Origin: Alphaproteobacteria bacterium
GTDB lineage: Bacteria; Pseudomonadota; Alphaproteobacteria; Reyranellales; Reyranellaceae
Direction: 5' to 3'
DNA: 64,000 bases
NCBI GenBank assembly: GCA_017308235.1
Contig: JAFKFL010000010.1
Location: 368,164 to 432,163 of the forward strand
Under the pieces are notes generated by a model. That model was given only the letters and a program-made list of their open reading frames with translations, was not told where the DNA came from and searched no databases. The position numbers and the translations under genes were made by a program. Shown in pieces: positions 15,688 through 24,136 of this stretch. Numbering within the stretch: position 1 is the first letter of the stretch; every line of letters begins with the position of its first letter.

Positions 15688-16860
15688 TCACTCCGCCGCC
15701 CGTTTTGGCTGGTTGGCGGCAAACTTCGCGATCTCGCCTTCCACCGCCGCCTGGCTCTGGGCCGAGTAGGTGCCGCGGTTGGAGGTGGCGATGTCGTAAC
15801 TCAACTGGCGCGGCGCATTGGCATTGCGCTGGAAATGCGGATGAACGAAGCGCGCCATCAGTTCGTAGGAGCGCAGCGTCGCGGGCCAGTCGGCCCAGTT
15901 GTTGGCCAGCAGCAACACGGCGCCGAAGCCACCGTCGGAGCCCAGCCACAGCCGTTCGAAATGCTTGATGCAGTCGTCGGGTGTGCCGATGCAGGCAACG
16001 CCTTCCTTGGTGAGAAAGTCGACCGGATCGGTGATGCCGGGCGGCAGGATCGGGAAGGTCGCGACGTCGGTGAAATACTGCGTGAAGCGCTCGAGGCCGA
16101 ACTTCACGTCCTCGCGCGCCTTCTCGCGGGTCTCCGCGACGTGGGCGAAGGTGACGATGCGCCATTTGGACCGGTCGGCGGTCTTGCCGGCCTTCTGGGC
16201 ATGATCCGTGTAGATCTTCCAGTTGTTGGCATGGGCCTTGAGCGCATCGTCCGACGTGCCGCCGATCGACAGCATGCCGATGCCGTGGCGGCCGGACGCG
16301 ACCGCACCCACTGGCGAGCGGGCGCAGGCCACGGCCATCTCCATGCCAGGCTGGCTGTAGGGCTGGAGCTGAAGCTGTGCGGCGGTGAGGTCGAACCAGT
16401 CGGTCTTGCGCGTCACCGACTTGCCCGCCATCAGCTCGACGATCACGTCCAGCGACTGGTTCATGCGGTCGCGCTGGTCGGCAGCCTTGATGCCGATCTT
16501 GGCGGCGTCGTGCACCAACGCGCCCGGTCCGACCCCGAACATGGCGCGGCCGCGTGTCATGTGGTCGAGCTGGGTCATGCGCGAGGCCAGCATGAATGGA
16601 TTGTGATAGGGCAGCGACACGACCCCGGTGCCGATCCGGATATGCCGCGTGCGCTCGGCAGCGGCGGCGATGAACATCTCGGGGCTCGCGATTATTTCGA
16701 AGCCGCCGGAATGATGCTCGCCGATCCAGGCCTCGTGATAATTGAGGCGGTCAAGGTGCTGGAGCAGCTCCATATCGCGCTCGATCGCAAGGGTCGGATT
16801 CTCGTCGAGCGCATGGAATGGCGCGAGGAAGATGCCAGTACGCAAATAATGATCGGACAC
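15688..16860 (-). CDS. LLM class flavin-dependent oxidoreductase (luciferase-like)
   Basis: Bacterial-luciferase-type FMN monooxygenase, 390 residues. Family landmarks: GIFLAPFHALDENPT, YHEAWIGEHHSGGFE, IASPEMFIAAAAERT, RIGTGVVSLPYHNP and GRAMFGVGPGALVHDAA. These resemble limonene-monooxygenase-like members, but the true substrate is unknown. The C terminus (NRGTYSAQSQAAVEGEIAKF) is helical. It probably forms a transcription unit with the quinone reductase downstream. The start at 16860 gives a normal N terminus; the convergent/divergent neighbour on the right is the PQQ-type dehydrogenase. Confidence 0.88.
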   Translation of the reverse strand: MSDHYLRTGIFLAPFHALDENPTLAIERDMELLQHLDRLNYHEAWIGEHHSGGFEIIASPEMFIAAAAERTRHIRIGTGVVSLPYHNPFMLASRMTQLDHMTRGRAMFGVGPGALVHDAAKIGIKAADQRDRMNQSLDVIVELMAGKSVTRKTDWFDLTAAQLQLQPYSQPGMEMAVACARSPVGAVASGRHGIGMLSIGGTSDDALKAHANNWKIYTDHAQKAGKTADRSKWRIVTFAHVAETREKAREDVKFGLERFTQYFTDVATFPILPPGITDPVDFLTKEGVACIGTPDDCIKHFERLWLGSDGGFGAVLLLANNWADWPATLRSYELMARFVHPHFQRNANAPRQLSYDIATSNRGTYSAQSQAAVEGEIAKFAANQPKRAAE

Positions 16861-16963
16861 GGGATGCCCCTTGGAATTGGCGCGCCGAGTATAATGACCG
16901 AACTTTCATGCGCCAGTGTGGAGGCGCCAGTGGGATGGTCGTCCCTGCAAGCAGGAGGGTTAA

Positions 16964-18088
16964 TTGCAACAACGTCGTTCCTTCCTTGCCGCTGCCGTTG
17001 GCACTTTGGCTGCGCCCGCGATTGGGCGCGCACAGGATGTGATTCGCAGCGCCAAGGCGTCGTACCGATTGGTCACGTTGAGCCGGAAGCTCGAGCAGCC
17101 GTGGGCGATCGCTTTCCTGCCCGACGGTCGCCTCCTGATCACCGAACGGCCGGGCCGCCTGCGGATCTTCGCCGATGGGCGGCTGGAGAGCGCGCCGGTC
17201 GGCGGCGTGCCCAAGGTCTTTCCCTATGCCCAGGGCGGCCTGCTGGACGTCTGCCTGCATCCGCGCTTCGCCGAAAACCGGGTTCTGTATCTCACCTATT
17301 CCAGCCCCGGTCCGGACGGCGCTGCGACCGCGGTGGCCCGCGCCGAGCTCGCCGAGAGCGGCGGCTTGCGCGGCCTTCGCCCAATTTTCGAGGCCTTGCC
17401 ACGCACATCAGGCGGCCTGCACTTCGGCTCGCGGATCGTCTTCGACCGGACCGGCCTCATGTACGTGACGGTGGGCGAGCGTTTCGAGATGCAGCGCGCA
17501 CAGGACCTGGGCGCTCTGCGCGGCAAGGTCGTGCGCCTCAAGGACGACGGCTCGGTGCCGTCCGACAATCCCTTCGTCGGCCGCGCTGGCGCGCGACCGG
17601 AGATCTTCACTTACGGTCATCGCAACCCGCAGGGCATCGCCCTGCATCCCGTGACAGGCCGGATCTGGCTGGTCGAGCACGGGCCACGCGGCGGCGACGA
17701 GCTCAATTTGTTGACCGCCGGCGCCAACTACGGCTGGCCGCTCGCCACGCACGGCATCGACTACAACGGCGCCAAGATCTCCGACAACAAGAGCCTGCCG
17801 GGGATGGTGGACCCTGTCCGTTTCTGGGTGCCGTCTATCTCGCCCTGCGGGCTCGCTTTTTACACAGGCGACAAGTTCCCGGGCTGGAAGGGCTCGCTGT
17901 TCACCGGTGCGCTGTCGAACCGCGCCCTGTTTCGCATCGAGCTGAACGGCGACACGTATGCCGGCGAGGAACGGTTGCTCATCGACCGTCTTCCCTTTAT
18001 TCGCGACGTGCGCCAGGGCCCTGACGGGCTCCTCTATCTTGTCACTTACAGCGACGACGGCGGATTGTACCGTCTGGAGCCAGCGTAA
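16964..18088 (+). CDS. PQQ-dependent sugar dehydrogenase family protein, exported
   Basis: Soluble aldose/sorbosone-dehydrogenase-type beta-propeller, 374 residues, probably periplasmic and using PQQ. The N terminus (MQQRRSFLAAAVGTLAAPAI) is a twin-arginine-like signal. Family motifs: LEQPWAIAFLPDGRLLITER, QGGLLDVCLHPRF, TSGGLHFGSRIVF, YGHRNPQGIALHP and VEHGPRGGDELN, which contain the expected Arg-Asn-Pro-Gln and Glu-His-Gly-Pro cofactor/calcium loops. A strong AGGAGGG at 16953-16959 selects TTG 16964 as start, since no ATG preserves the signal peptide. maf follows after 11 bases. Confidence 0.87.
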   Translation: MQQRRSFLAAAVGTLAAPAIGRAQDVIRSAKASYRLVTLSRKLEQPWAIAFLPDGRLLITERPGRLRIFADGRLESAPVGGVPKVFPYAQGGLLDVCLHPRFAENRVLYLTYSSPGPDGAATAVARAELAESGGLRGLRPIFEALPRTSGGLHFGSRIVFDRTGLMYVTVGERFEMQRAQDLGALRGKVVRLKDDGSVPSDNPFVGRAGARPEIFTYGHRNPQGIALHPVTGRIWLVEHGPRGGDELNLLTAGANYGWPLATHGIDYNGAKISDNKSLPGMVDPVRFWVPSISPCGLAFYTGDKFPGWKGSLFTGALSNRALFRIELNGDTYAGEERLLIDRLPFIRDVRQGPDGLLYLVTYSDDGGLYRLEPA

Positions 18089-18099
18089 CCGTCGAGCCC

Positions 18100-18711
18100 A
18101 TGCCCACCCCTTCGCTTATCCTCGCGTCCTCAAGCCCGTCCCGTCGCCAGCTTCTCAGCAATGCCGGCCTCACGTTCGAGGTCCAACCGCCCGGCGTCGA
18201 CGAGGAAGAAGCCAAGCGTAGCCTGCTGAGCGGCCGCACGGCTCCACAAGGGATCGCCGAGAAGCTCGCCGAGATGAAAGCCATGCGGATCTCGGCGAAG
18301 CATCCGGAGGCGATGGTGGTGGGCGGCGATTCGACGCTCGCCTGCCAGGGCCGCCTGTTCGACAAGCCGCCTTCGATGGAGGCCGCGCGCAAGCAACTCC
18401 TGGCCTTGCGCGGCCAGACCCACGAGCTCTTCTCCTGCGTCGTCGTAGCGCGCGGCGGGACGCGGCTGTGGCATTGGAATGAGCGGGCGCGGCTCACAAT
18501 GCGGCCGTTCAACGAGGCGTTTCTCGATGCCTATCTCGCGCGGGCCGGCGATGCCGTGCTTGGCTCGGTCGGCGCCTACCAGCTCGAAGGACTGGGCGCC
18601 CACCTCTTCAGCCGAGTCGACGGCGACTATTTCACCATCCTGGGCTTGCCGTTGCTGCCTCTGCTATCGTTCCTGGCCGGTCACGGCATTGGACTGGGGA
18701 GGGCCGCCTGA
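18100..18711 (+). CDS. maf: Maf-like nucleoside triphosphate pyrophosphatase
   Basis: House-cleaning NTP pyrophosphatase that removes modified or non-canonical nucleotides. It has 203 residues. The signature ASSSPSRRQLL is at residues 9-19; VVGGDSTLACQGRLFDKP, with the catalytic acid, is typical; GSVGAYQLEGLGAHLFSRVDGD is the conserved C-terminal stretch. It is followed by aroE, whose initiation codon overlaps this stop (CTGA). The maf-aroE pair is standard in alphaproteobacteria. Confidence 0.92.
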   Translation: MPTPSLILASSSPSRRQLLSNAGLTFEVQPPGVDEEEAKRSLLSGRTAPQGIAEKLAEMKAMRISAKHPEAMVVGGDSTLACQGRLFDKPPSMEAARKQLLALRGQTHELFSCVVVARGGTRLWHWNERARLTMRPFNEAFLDAYLARAGDAVLGSVGAYQLEGLGAHLFSRVDGDYFTILGLPLLPLLSFLAGHGIGLGRAA

Positions 18712-19598
18712 GCGCCTACGAGACCCTGCTGAAGGAGGCACGCGGACGGCCGTTCGCCGCGATCGTCGCCTGGCCGGTCGAGCACTCGCGCTCGCCCGCG
18801 TTGCACGCCTTCTGGCTGAAGCAGCACAAGATCAAGGGCTACTACGGCCGGCTACCGGTCGAACCGACGAAGCCTGCGCTCGAGGCCCTCGTCGACTTCC
18901 TGCGGCGCACACCGCAGGCGCGCGGCTGCAACCTCACCCTGCCGCACAAGATCCAGATCATGCCGCTTCTGGACCGCATCCATCCGGACGCGGCGCGCAT
19001 CGGTGCGGTGAACACGGTGGTCAAACATACCGACGGCTCGTTGGAAGGCCGCAACAGCGATGGCTTCGGCTTCCTCGCCGCACTCAAGGAAGGTGCCCCG
19101 AAATGGAAGGCGGCCGACGGACCGGTCGTGGTGTTGGGCGCAGGAGGTGCCGCCCGCGCAGTGGTAGCGTCGCTGGCAGAGGCTGGCGTGCCTGAGCTGC
19201 GGCTGATCAATCGCACGCAAAGCGCGGCGGTCGAGCTGGGTCTCGCCTTTACGCCCAAGGACGGGCGACAGATCGCGATCGAACGCTGGGACGAGCGCGC
19301 GGCCATGCTCGACGGCGCGACGTTGCTCGTAAATACGACCTCACTCGGCATGAAGGGCCAGCCGCCTCTCGATCTCGACCTGGCGCGCCTTCCGGCCGCC
19401 GCCGTCGTCGACGACATCGTCTACATTCCGCTGGAGACGCCGTTACTGGCCGCCGCCCGAGCCCGCGGCAACCGCTGCATCGACGGGCTCGGCATGCTGC
19501 TGCACCAGGGGCGGATGGGCTTCGAAGCCTGGTTCGACGCCAAGGTCGCCGTCAGCGCCGCACAACGGCACGCTGTCGCCGCCGATTTGGGGGCGTGA
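18708..19598 (+). CDS. aroE: Shikimate dehydrogenase with a CTG start
   Basis: NADPH-dependent reduction of 3-dehydroshikimate in aromatic amino acid synthesis; 296 residues. Shikimate-binding VEHSRSPALH at residues 26-35, catalytic Lys in NLTLPHK, Asp in NSDGFGF and the nucleotide motif GAGGAARAV are present. The first ATG/GTG/TTG in frame is TTG 18801, which would delete the shikimate-binding motif. From 18603 to 18800 the frame contains no ATG, GTG or TTG. CTG 18708, five bases after GGAGG and overlapping the maf stop as CTGA, is the only start with a ribosome site. It is convergent with rho. Confidence 0.88.
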   Translation: MSAYETLLKEARGRPFAAIVAWPVEHSRSPALHAFWLKQHKIKGYYGRLPVEPTKPALEALVDFLRRTPQARGCNLTLPHKIQIMPLLDRIHPDAARIGAVNTVVKHTDGSLEGRNSDGFGFLAALKEGAPKWKAADGPVVVLGAGGAARAVVASLAEAGVPELRLINRTQSAAVELGLAFTPKDGRQIAIERWDERAAMLDGATLLVNTTSLGMKGQPPLDLDLARLPAAAVVDDIVYIPLETPLLAAARARGNRCIDGLGMLLHQGRMGFEAWFDAKVAVSAAQRHAVAADLGA

Positions 19599-19603
19599 AT
19601 ATA

Positions 19604-19690
19604 GTCTTCCGGACCGCGAGCCTCTGGCTCGCTCATTCGGCGCATTCACATGCGCCTGGAGCGCGCGGGACGCGCGCGGTCCAGAAAACT
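19604..19690. repeat. Dispersed palindromic repeat, family 1, copy B
   Basis: Begins GTCTTCCGGACCGCGAGCC and ends GCGCGGTCCAGAAAAC. It contains GCTCGCTCATTCGGCGCAT, matching copy A (2077-2155) in the middle. It fills the gap between the convergent aroE and rho stops, where it could act as a transcription barrier for both. Confidence 0.78.
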
Positions 19691-19703
19691 ATGAAGCCCC
19701 AGC

Positions 19704-21080
19704 CTACTGGTTCATCGAACTGAAGAAGTCCGAATTGGTCTTGGCGGTCCTGAGCTTGTCGAGCAGGAACTCGATGGCATCTACGGCGCCCATCGGCATC
19801 AGGATACGGCGCAGCACCCACATCTTGGAGAGCGTCGCGCGGTCCACAAGCAGCTCCTCCTTGCGGGTGCCCGACTTGGTGATGTCGATGGCCGGGAAGG
19901 TGCGCTTGTCGGAGACCTTGCGGTCGAGGATGATTTCGGAGTTACCGGTGCCCTTGAACTCTTCGAAGATCACCTCGTCCATGCGGCTGCCCGTGTCGAT
20001 CAGCGCCGTGGCGATGATGGTGAGCGAGCCGCCTTCCTCGATGTTGCGGGCAGCACCAAAGAAGCGCTTGGGCCGCTGCAGGGCGTTGGCGTCGACGCCA
20101 CCGGTCAGCACCTTGCCGGAGCTCGGCACGACGGTGTTGTAGGCCCGGCCGAGGCGGGTAATCGAATCGAGCAGGATCACCACGTCTTTCTTGTGTTCGA
20201 CCAGTCGCTTGGCCTTCTCGATCACCATCTCGGCCACGGCGACGTGGCGGCTGGCCGGCTCGTCGAAGGTCGAGCTCACGACCTCGCCCTTCACCGTGCG
20301 CTGCATGTCGGTCACTTCCTCCGGCCGCTCGTCGACGAGCAGCACCATGAGGTAGACCTCCGGATTGTTGGCGGTGATGGCGTGGGCGATGTTCTGCAGC
20401 AGCACCGTCTTGCCGGTGCGCGGCGGCGACACGATCAGTGCGCGTTGGCCCTTGCCGATCGGCGCGATCAGGTCGATCACGCGGGTCGAGATGTCGAGCT
20501 GCTGCTGCGGCGTGGTGCCGGCCTTCTTGGTGAGCGTGCCGGTGCGACGCGAGCTGACGCGGCCCGACGAGGTGGCGCGCGAGCCGCCTTCCTCTTCCTT
20601 GACGGCCGGCGCCATGACGGCCGCGCCGCCTTCCATCTCGAGCTTGAGCTTCTGGTCGGGATAGAGCGGCGTGAGCGAATCGAAGTTGATGCGGTGGCGC
20701 AGCGCCTCAGGATCGTCGAAGTTGATCTTGTTGATCTGCACGAGGGCGAAGTAACGCTCGCCGTCCTTGGGCGCGCGGATCTCACCTTCGACCGTGTCGC
20801 CGGTCCTGAGGCCGAAGCGGCGCACCTGGGCCGGGCTTACGTAGATGTCGTCGGCGCCGGGCAAATAGTTGGCTTCCATCGAGCGGAGGTAGCCGAAGCC
20901 GTCGGGCAGCACTTCGATGGTGCCGGTGCCGAAGATCGCCTGGTCGGAGGCGGCGAGCTTCTGGAGGATGGCAAACATCATCTCCTGGCGACGCATCTGC
21001 GCGGCGCCTTCCACCCCTTGCTCCTCGGCAAACGCCAGGAGCTCGGGCGGCTTCTTTATTTTCAAGTCTTGTAGGTTCAT
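19704..21080 (-). CDS. rho: Transcription termination factor Rho with an inserted linker
   Basis: Hexameric RNA helicase that ends transcription; 458 residues against about 420 usually. The N-terminal RNA-binding fold ([35 protein letters not shown]) and ATPase core (Walker A SPPRTGKT at 218-225, [32 protein letters not shown], arginine-rich [12 protein letters not shown]) are intact. Between them, residues about 151-193 form a low-complexity Gly/Ala/Ser/Arg insertion with an acidic spot (VKEEEGG) and basic spots (SSRRTG, LTKKAG). A consensus promoter lies at 21220-21248, leaving a leader of about 130 bases. Confidence 0.95.
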   Translation of the reverse strand: MNLQDLKIKKPPELLAFAEEQGVEGAAQMRRQEMMFAILQKLAASDQAIFGTGTIEVLPDGFGYLRSMEANYLPGADDIYVSPAQVRRFGLRTGDTVEGEIRAPKDGERYFALVQINKINFDDPEALRHRINFDSLTPLYPDQKLKLEMEGGAAVMAPAVKEEEGGSRATSSGRVSSRRTGTLTKKAGTTPQQQLDISTRVIDLIAPIGKGQRALIVSPPRTGKTVLLQNIAHAITANNPEVYLMVLLVDERPEEVTDMQRTVKGEVVSSTFDEPASRHVAVAEMVIEKAKRLVEHKKDVVILLDSITRLGRAYNTVVPSSGKVLTGGVDANALQRPKRFFGAARNIEEGGSLTIIATALIDTGSRMDEVIFEEFKGTGNSEIILDRKVSDKRTFPAIDITKSGTRKEELLVDRATLSKMWVLRRILMPMGAVDAIEFLLDKLRTAKTNSDFFSSMNQ

Positions 21081-21219
21081 GGATCTTCAGTGGTTGGGAA
21101 AAGACGCACGCGCTCGCGCGACCGGCTGGTCGAATATCTATTGTCGAGTGCTGTGTCGTACTGGATGGACCCCGTCGATCACCGCCGGGCGGCGGCGCCA
21201 AGGGCCCTGAGGTGGCGCT

Positions 21220-21248
21220 TATATAGGGATGCGCAGGGGGTATGTCAA
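21220..21248 (-). promoter_or_regulatory. Consensus sigma-70 promoter for rho
   Basis: On the minus strand TTGACA (21248-21243), a 17-base spacer, then TATATA (21225-21220). Both boxes and the spacing are near ideal. Transcription would begin near 21213 and give a roughly 130-base GC-rich leader before the rho ATG, consistent with the known habit of rho genes to be autoregulated through the leader. Confidence 0.75.
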
Positions 21249-21267
21249 AGGGTGGCCTGATATTGGC

Positions 21268-22179
21268 TTATGTTTCCTCGTCGGCCAGCATCTCGGCATA
21301 GCGGAAGATCTCGGTATGGTCGGCCGAGGCGCCCAGCCGGCCGTTGGCGTCCGCCCAATAGGCCACCGCCTGCTTGAGATTGGGCACGTGGAGCTTGAGA
21401 TGGCTCGCCACGTCGGACGCGGTCCGCAAGTCCTTGACCATCAGGCCGGCGGTGAAGCCGGCAGCAAAGGTGCGCGAGACCACGAACTGGCGGCCCTTCA
21501 CCTCGGTGGCGTTGCTCTTGCCGGTCGAGCTGTTGAAGACGTCGACCATGGTACCGGGATCGAGGCCGAACGCCTCGCCCACGACCAGCGCCTCGCACAT
21601 CGCCACGAGTCCCGCGGCCGAGAGATAGTTGTTGAGCGCCTTCAGGGCATGGCCGGCACCGGCCGGACCGCAGAGCGTGATGGTCTTGCCCATGGCACCG
21701 AAGACCGGCTGCACGCGTTCGAGGTCGGCCGCCGCGCCGCCCACCATGATGCTGAGCGAGCCGTCGATGGCGCGCTTCACGCCCCCCGAAACCGGTGCGT
21801 CAAGGAGAGCGACGCCGCGGCTCGCGAGATCGCGCGCGAGCTTTTGCGTATCGACCGGATTGGAGGAGCTCATGTCCATCACGAGTGCGCCCGCCTCGAG
21901 CCCTTCGACGGCGGCATCGCGGCCCTCGAGCACGGCCTGCCGCACGATCTTGCCGTCGGGCAGCATGGTGATCAGGGCGGCCGCGCCCTGCGCCGCAGCC
22001 TTCGCCGAGGCGGTCGCCACCGCCGAGGGATGAGCGCCGACGAAATCCGACACGGCCTTTTGCGAGAGGTCGAACACACGCAACTTGAAGCCGGCTTCGG
22101 CGAGGCGATTCGCCATCGGACGACCCATCATGCCGAGGCCGATGAAGGCGATGGTGGCGGGCGGCGCGAGCGTGGTCAT
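21268..22179 (-). CDS. NAD(P)-dependent beta-hydroxyacid dehydrogenase (3-hydroxyisobutyrate dehydrogenase family)
   Basis: Oxidises a beta-hydroxyacid or reduces a semialdehyde; 303 residues. Rossmann motif FIGLGMMGRPMANRLAEAG at residues 12-30, substrate-binding DAPVSGGVKRAIDG, catalytic lysine in HALKALNNYLSA, and GLMVKDLRTA near the C terminus. It could act on 3-hydroxyisobutyrate, tartronate semialdehyde or 2-(hydroxymethyl)glutarate; the neighbours do not decide. Its ATG overlaps the stop of the upstream acetyltransferase gene by four bases (ATGA), so translation is coupled. Confidence 0.88.
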   Translation of the reverse strand: MTTLAPPATIAFIGLGMMGRPMANRLAEAGFKLRVFDLSQKAVSDFVGAHPSAVATASAKAAAQGAAALITMLPDGKIVRQAVLEGRDAAVEGLEAGALVMDMSSSNPVDTQKLARDLASRGVALLDAPVSGGVKRAIDGSLSIMVGGAAADLERVQPVFGAMGKTITLCGPAGAGHALKALNNYLSAAGLVAMCEALVVGEAFGLDPGTMVDVFNSSTGKSNATEVKGRQFVVSRTFAAGFTAGLMVKDLRTASDVASHLKLHVPNLKQAVAYWADANGRLGASADHTEIFRYAEMLADEET

Positions 22180-22649
22180 GAGGCAACTCCGGACATGAGA
22201 TTGTAGTCGTAGAACGGCAGCATGCGGCCTGGAATGGCATCCGACGGTTCGTTTCGCAGAAAGCGCGCACCCATCCGCTGGTAAAAAGCCGCAGCATTGG
22301 GATCGGCCAGGATGACCATGCGTTTCGCCCCAAGCCGGCGTGCAAGGACGACGGCAGCTTCGAACAATATGCGTCCGGCGCCGCTACCAATTGCCGGCGG
22401 ATCGACGAACATCAGTCCCAGCTCGGCCGCCTCGCCGTCGGGTTCGACGCGCACCAGGCCGACCGCTCTGCCCGAGGCATCGCAGCCCACCAGCACATGC
22501 CCGGCCTCGATGTCGGCTTCCGCGACAGTGATCGCCGGCGTGCTGAGGCGCATGAATTCGGCATCGTAGCCCCAATGCGCCTTGGACCTGAGGCAGATCG
22601 CGGTAAGGCTCGCCGCCTCACCGCGTCGTGCCGGCCGAACGGTGACCAT
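22176..22649 (-). CDS. GNAT family N-acetyltransferase
   Basis: Acetyl-CoA-dependent transferase of 157 residues; acceptor unknown. The N terminus VTVRPARRGEAASLTAICLRS is typical of the fold. The acetyl-CoA pyrophosphate loop is in AIGSGAGRILFEAAVVLARR, somewhat diverged from the usual Q/R-x-x-G-x-G/A. The C-terminal strand carries DPNAAAFYQRMGARF, a common GNAT ending. It lies 3 bases after the decarboxylase gene and overlaps the dehydrogenase gene downstream. Confidence 0.85.
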   Translation of the reverse strand: MVTVRPARRGEAASLTAICLRSKAHWGYDAEFMRLSTPAITVAEADIEAGHVLVGCDASGRAVGLVRVEPDGEAAELGLMFVDPPAIGSGAGRILFEAAVVLARRLGAKRMVILADPNAAAFYQRMGARFLRNEPSDAIPGRMLPFYDYNLMSGVAS

Positions 22650-22652
22650 TGG

Positions 22653-23075
22653 CTAGAGGCCGCGCTCCTTGAAGACCTCGCGAGCCGTCTTGAAGGCGTC
22701 GAGGCTGGCGGGAATGCCGCAATAGATCGCGACCTGCAGGAAGATCTCCTTGATCTCGTCCTTGGTGAGGCCGTTGGTCAGCGCACCGTTGATATGAAGC
22801 TTGAGCTCCGGGCTGCGATTAAGCGCCGCCAACATCGCAAGGTTCAGCATCGAGCGCGTCTTCTTCGAGAGCCCCGGCCGCGTCCAGACATAGCCCCAGC
22901 AATATTCGGTGGTGACATCCTGGAACGACATCATGAAGTCGTCGGCGTTAGCCACCGAGTTATCGACGTAGGCCGAGCCCAGGACCGCTTTGCGGACCTT
23001 CATGCCCGCGTCGTAGAGCTTCTTGTTGCGTGGGTTGGGCTTACCTTTTTTGGTCCTGGCGATCGCCTTGGCCAT
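22653..23075 (-). CDS. Carboxymuconolactone decarboxylase family protein
   Basis: Small all-helical protein of 140 residues of the PcaC/AhpD superfamily. The core reads DDFMMSFQDVTTEYCWGYVW, SKKTRSMLNLAMLAALNRSP, ELKLHINGALTNGLTKDEI and FLQVAIYCGIPASLDAF, the PcaC-like arrangement with the conserved His and Asn-Gly-Ala-Leu and no CxxC peroxidatic pair. It is therefore a decarboxylase-type member rather than AhpD. The start at 23075 is set by GGAGGAG upstream. It heads a compact run decarboxylase-GNAT-dehydrogenase that may serve an aromatic or branched acid pathway. Confidence 0.87.
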   Translation of the reverse strand: MAKAIARTKKGKPNPRNKKLYDAGMKVRKAVLGSAYVDNSVANADDFMMSFQDVTTEYCWGYVWTRPGLSKKTRSMLNLAMLAALNRSPELKLHINGALTNGLTKDEIKEIFLQVAIYCGIPASLDAFKTAREVFKERGL

Positions 23076-23124
23076 GATCTGCTCCTCCGTTTCAAAAAAG
23101 CGGCGGAGCTTAACGCAGGATTTT

Positions 23125-23589
23125 CTAGACGACGACCCGCGGGGGCTGCGGCGGCTTGGCCCGCGCGGTGCCGAGACCCTTGGCGCGCGCATCCTGGCAA
23201 AGATCGTCGAAGGTGATGGTGTCGAGCTGCGACATCATCCCTTCACGCAGCTTCTCCCACATCGGCCAGACGACCTCGTGCGCCAACGGCGAGCCGACAG
23301 ACGGATCGACCGGCTCACTCTCGGCTTCGAGCGTGCGCACCACGCGGACGACCTCGCCCAGGGTGATGAGCGCCTTGTCCCGTCCCAGGCGATAGCCGCC
23401 ACGCGGACCGCGCTTGCCGGCCAGGATGCCGGCACGCACCAGATGCTGCAGGACCTGCTCGAGGTAGCGCTTCGGGATACGCTGGCGCTCGGTGATGTCG
23501 CCGCTGCGCACCGGCTGGTCGCCGGCTTGGCAGGCGACATCGAGAACCGCCTCGATTGCAAACATGGTCTTCTTGCTGAGCCGAGGCAT
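23125..23589 (-). CDS. Rrf2 family transcriptional regulator without the Fe-S cysteine triad
   Basis: Winged-helix regulator of 154 residues. Rrf2 hallmarks: LSKKTMFAIEAVLDVACQAG at the N terminus, the recognition helix region ITERQRIPKRYLEQVLQHL and the wing GKRGPRGGYRLGR. Family members such as IscR or NsrR carry three clustered cysteines for an Fe-S cluster; here only two scattered ones occur (VACQAG, DDLCQD), so it probably senses something else or uses thiol chemistry. It reads into the decarboxylase gene 49 bases downstream, its likely target. AAGGAAGG supports the start. Confidence 0.88.
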   Translation of the reverse strand: MPRLSKKTMFAIEAVLDVACQAGDQPVRSGDITERQRIPKRYLEQVLQHLVRAGILAGKRGPRGGYRLGRDKALITLGEVVRVVRTLEAESEPVDPSVGSPLAHEVVWPMWEKLREGMMSQLDTITFDDLCQDARAKGLGTARAKPPQPPRVVV

Positions 23590-23607
23590 GCCTTCCTTCC
23601 CGGCGCC

Positions 23608-24126
23608 CTAGCTGCGTCGCGATGCCTCCGCCCCGACACCCGTCGACCCGAAGCCACCGGCGCCCCTCGCCGTCTCGTCGAGCGCCGACACCTCCCGCCA
23701 CACCGCCCGGGAGTGCCGCGCCACGACCAGCTGTGCAATTCTCATGCCACGACTCAGCTTGAAGGGCTGGTTGCTGAGATTGACCAGGATAACGCCGACC
23801 TCGCCGCGATAATCGGCATCGATCGTGCCTGGTGCATTGGCAACGGTGATGCCGCTTTTGGCGGCAAGCCCCGAGCGCGGGCGCACCTGGGCCTCGAAGC
23901 CCACGGGAAGGGCAATGGCGATGCCGGTGGGCACAATCCGCCGCTCGAGCGGACCCAGCTCGATCTCCTGATCGATAGCAGCCAGCAGATCGGCGCCGGC
24001 AGCGGCGGCGGTCGCGTAATCGGGAAGCGGAAGATCGCGGCCATGCGGCAGGCGGACGATCTTGATCTCGGTGGTCTCGACGCCGGTCATTGGGCCCGTC
24101 ATCTTTGGTCTTTCATTTTGGCTCAT
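23608..24126 (-). CDS. dut: Deoxyuridine 5'-triphosphate nucleotidohydrolase
   Basis: Trimeric dUTPase that keeps uracil out of DNA and supplies dUMP; 172 residues, with about 20 extra at the N terminus. Motifs in order: [53 protein letters not shown] and the C-terminal glycine-rich arm GAGGFGSTG that closes over the nucleotide. It is separated by 10 bases from coaBC upstream. A later ATG at 24102 is also possible. Confidence 0.93.
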   Translation of the reverse strand: MSQNERPKMTGPMTGVETTEIKIVRLPHGRDLPLPDYATAAAAGADLLAAIDQEIELGPLERRIVPTGIAIALPVGFEAQVRPRSGLAAKSGITVANAPGTIDADYRGEVGVILVNLSNQPFKLSRGMRIAQLVVARHSRAVWREVSALDETARGAGGFGSTGVGAEASRRS

Positions 24127-24136
24127 TGTTTAGGCA

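Noticed and set aside
15835..18024. Long plus-strand open frame over the LLM oxidoreductase and the start of the PQQ-type dehydrogenase.
   Set aside because: Composition shadow of genes on the other strand and in another frame; the translation is Arg/Ala/Gly-rich without motifs.
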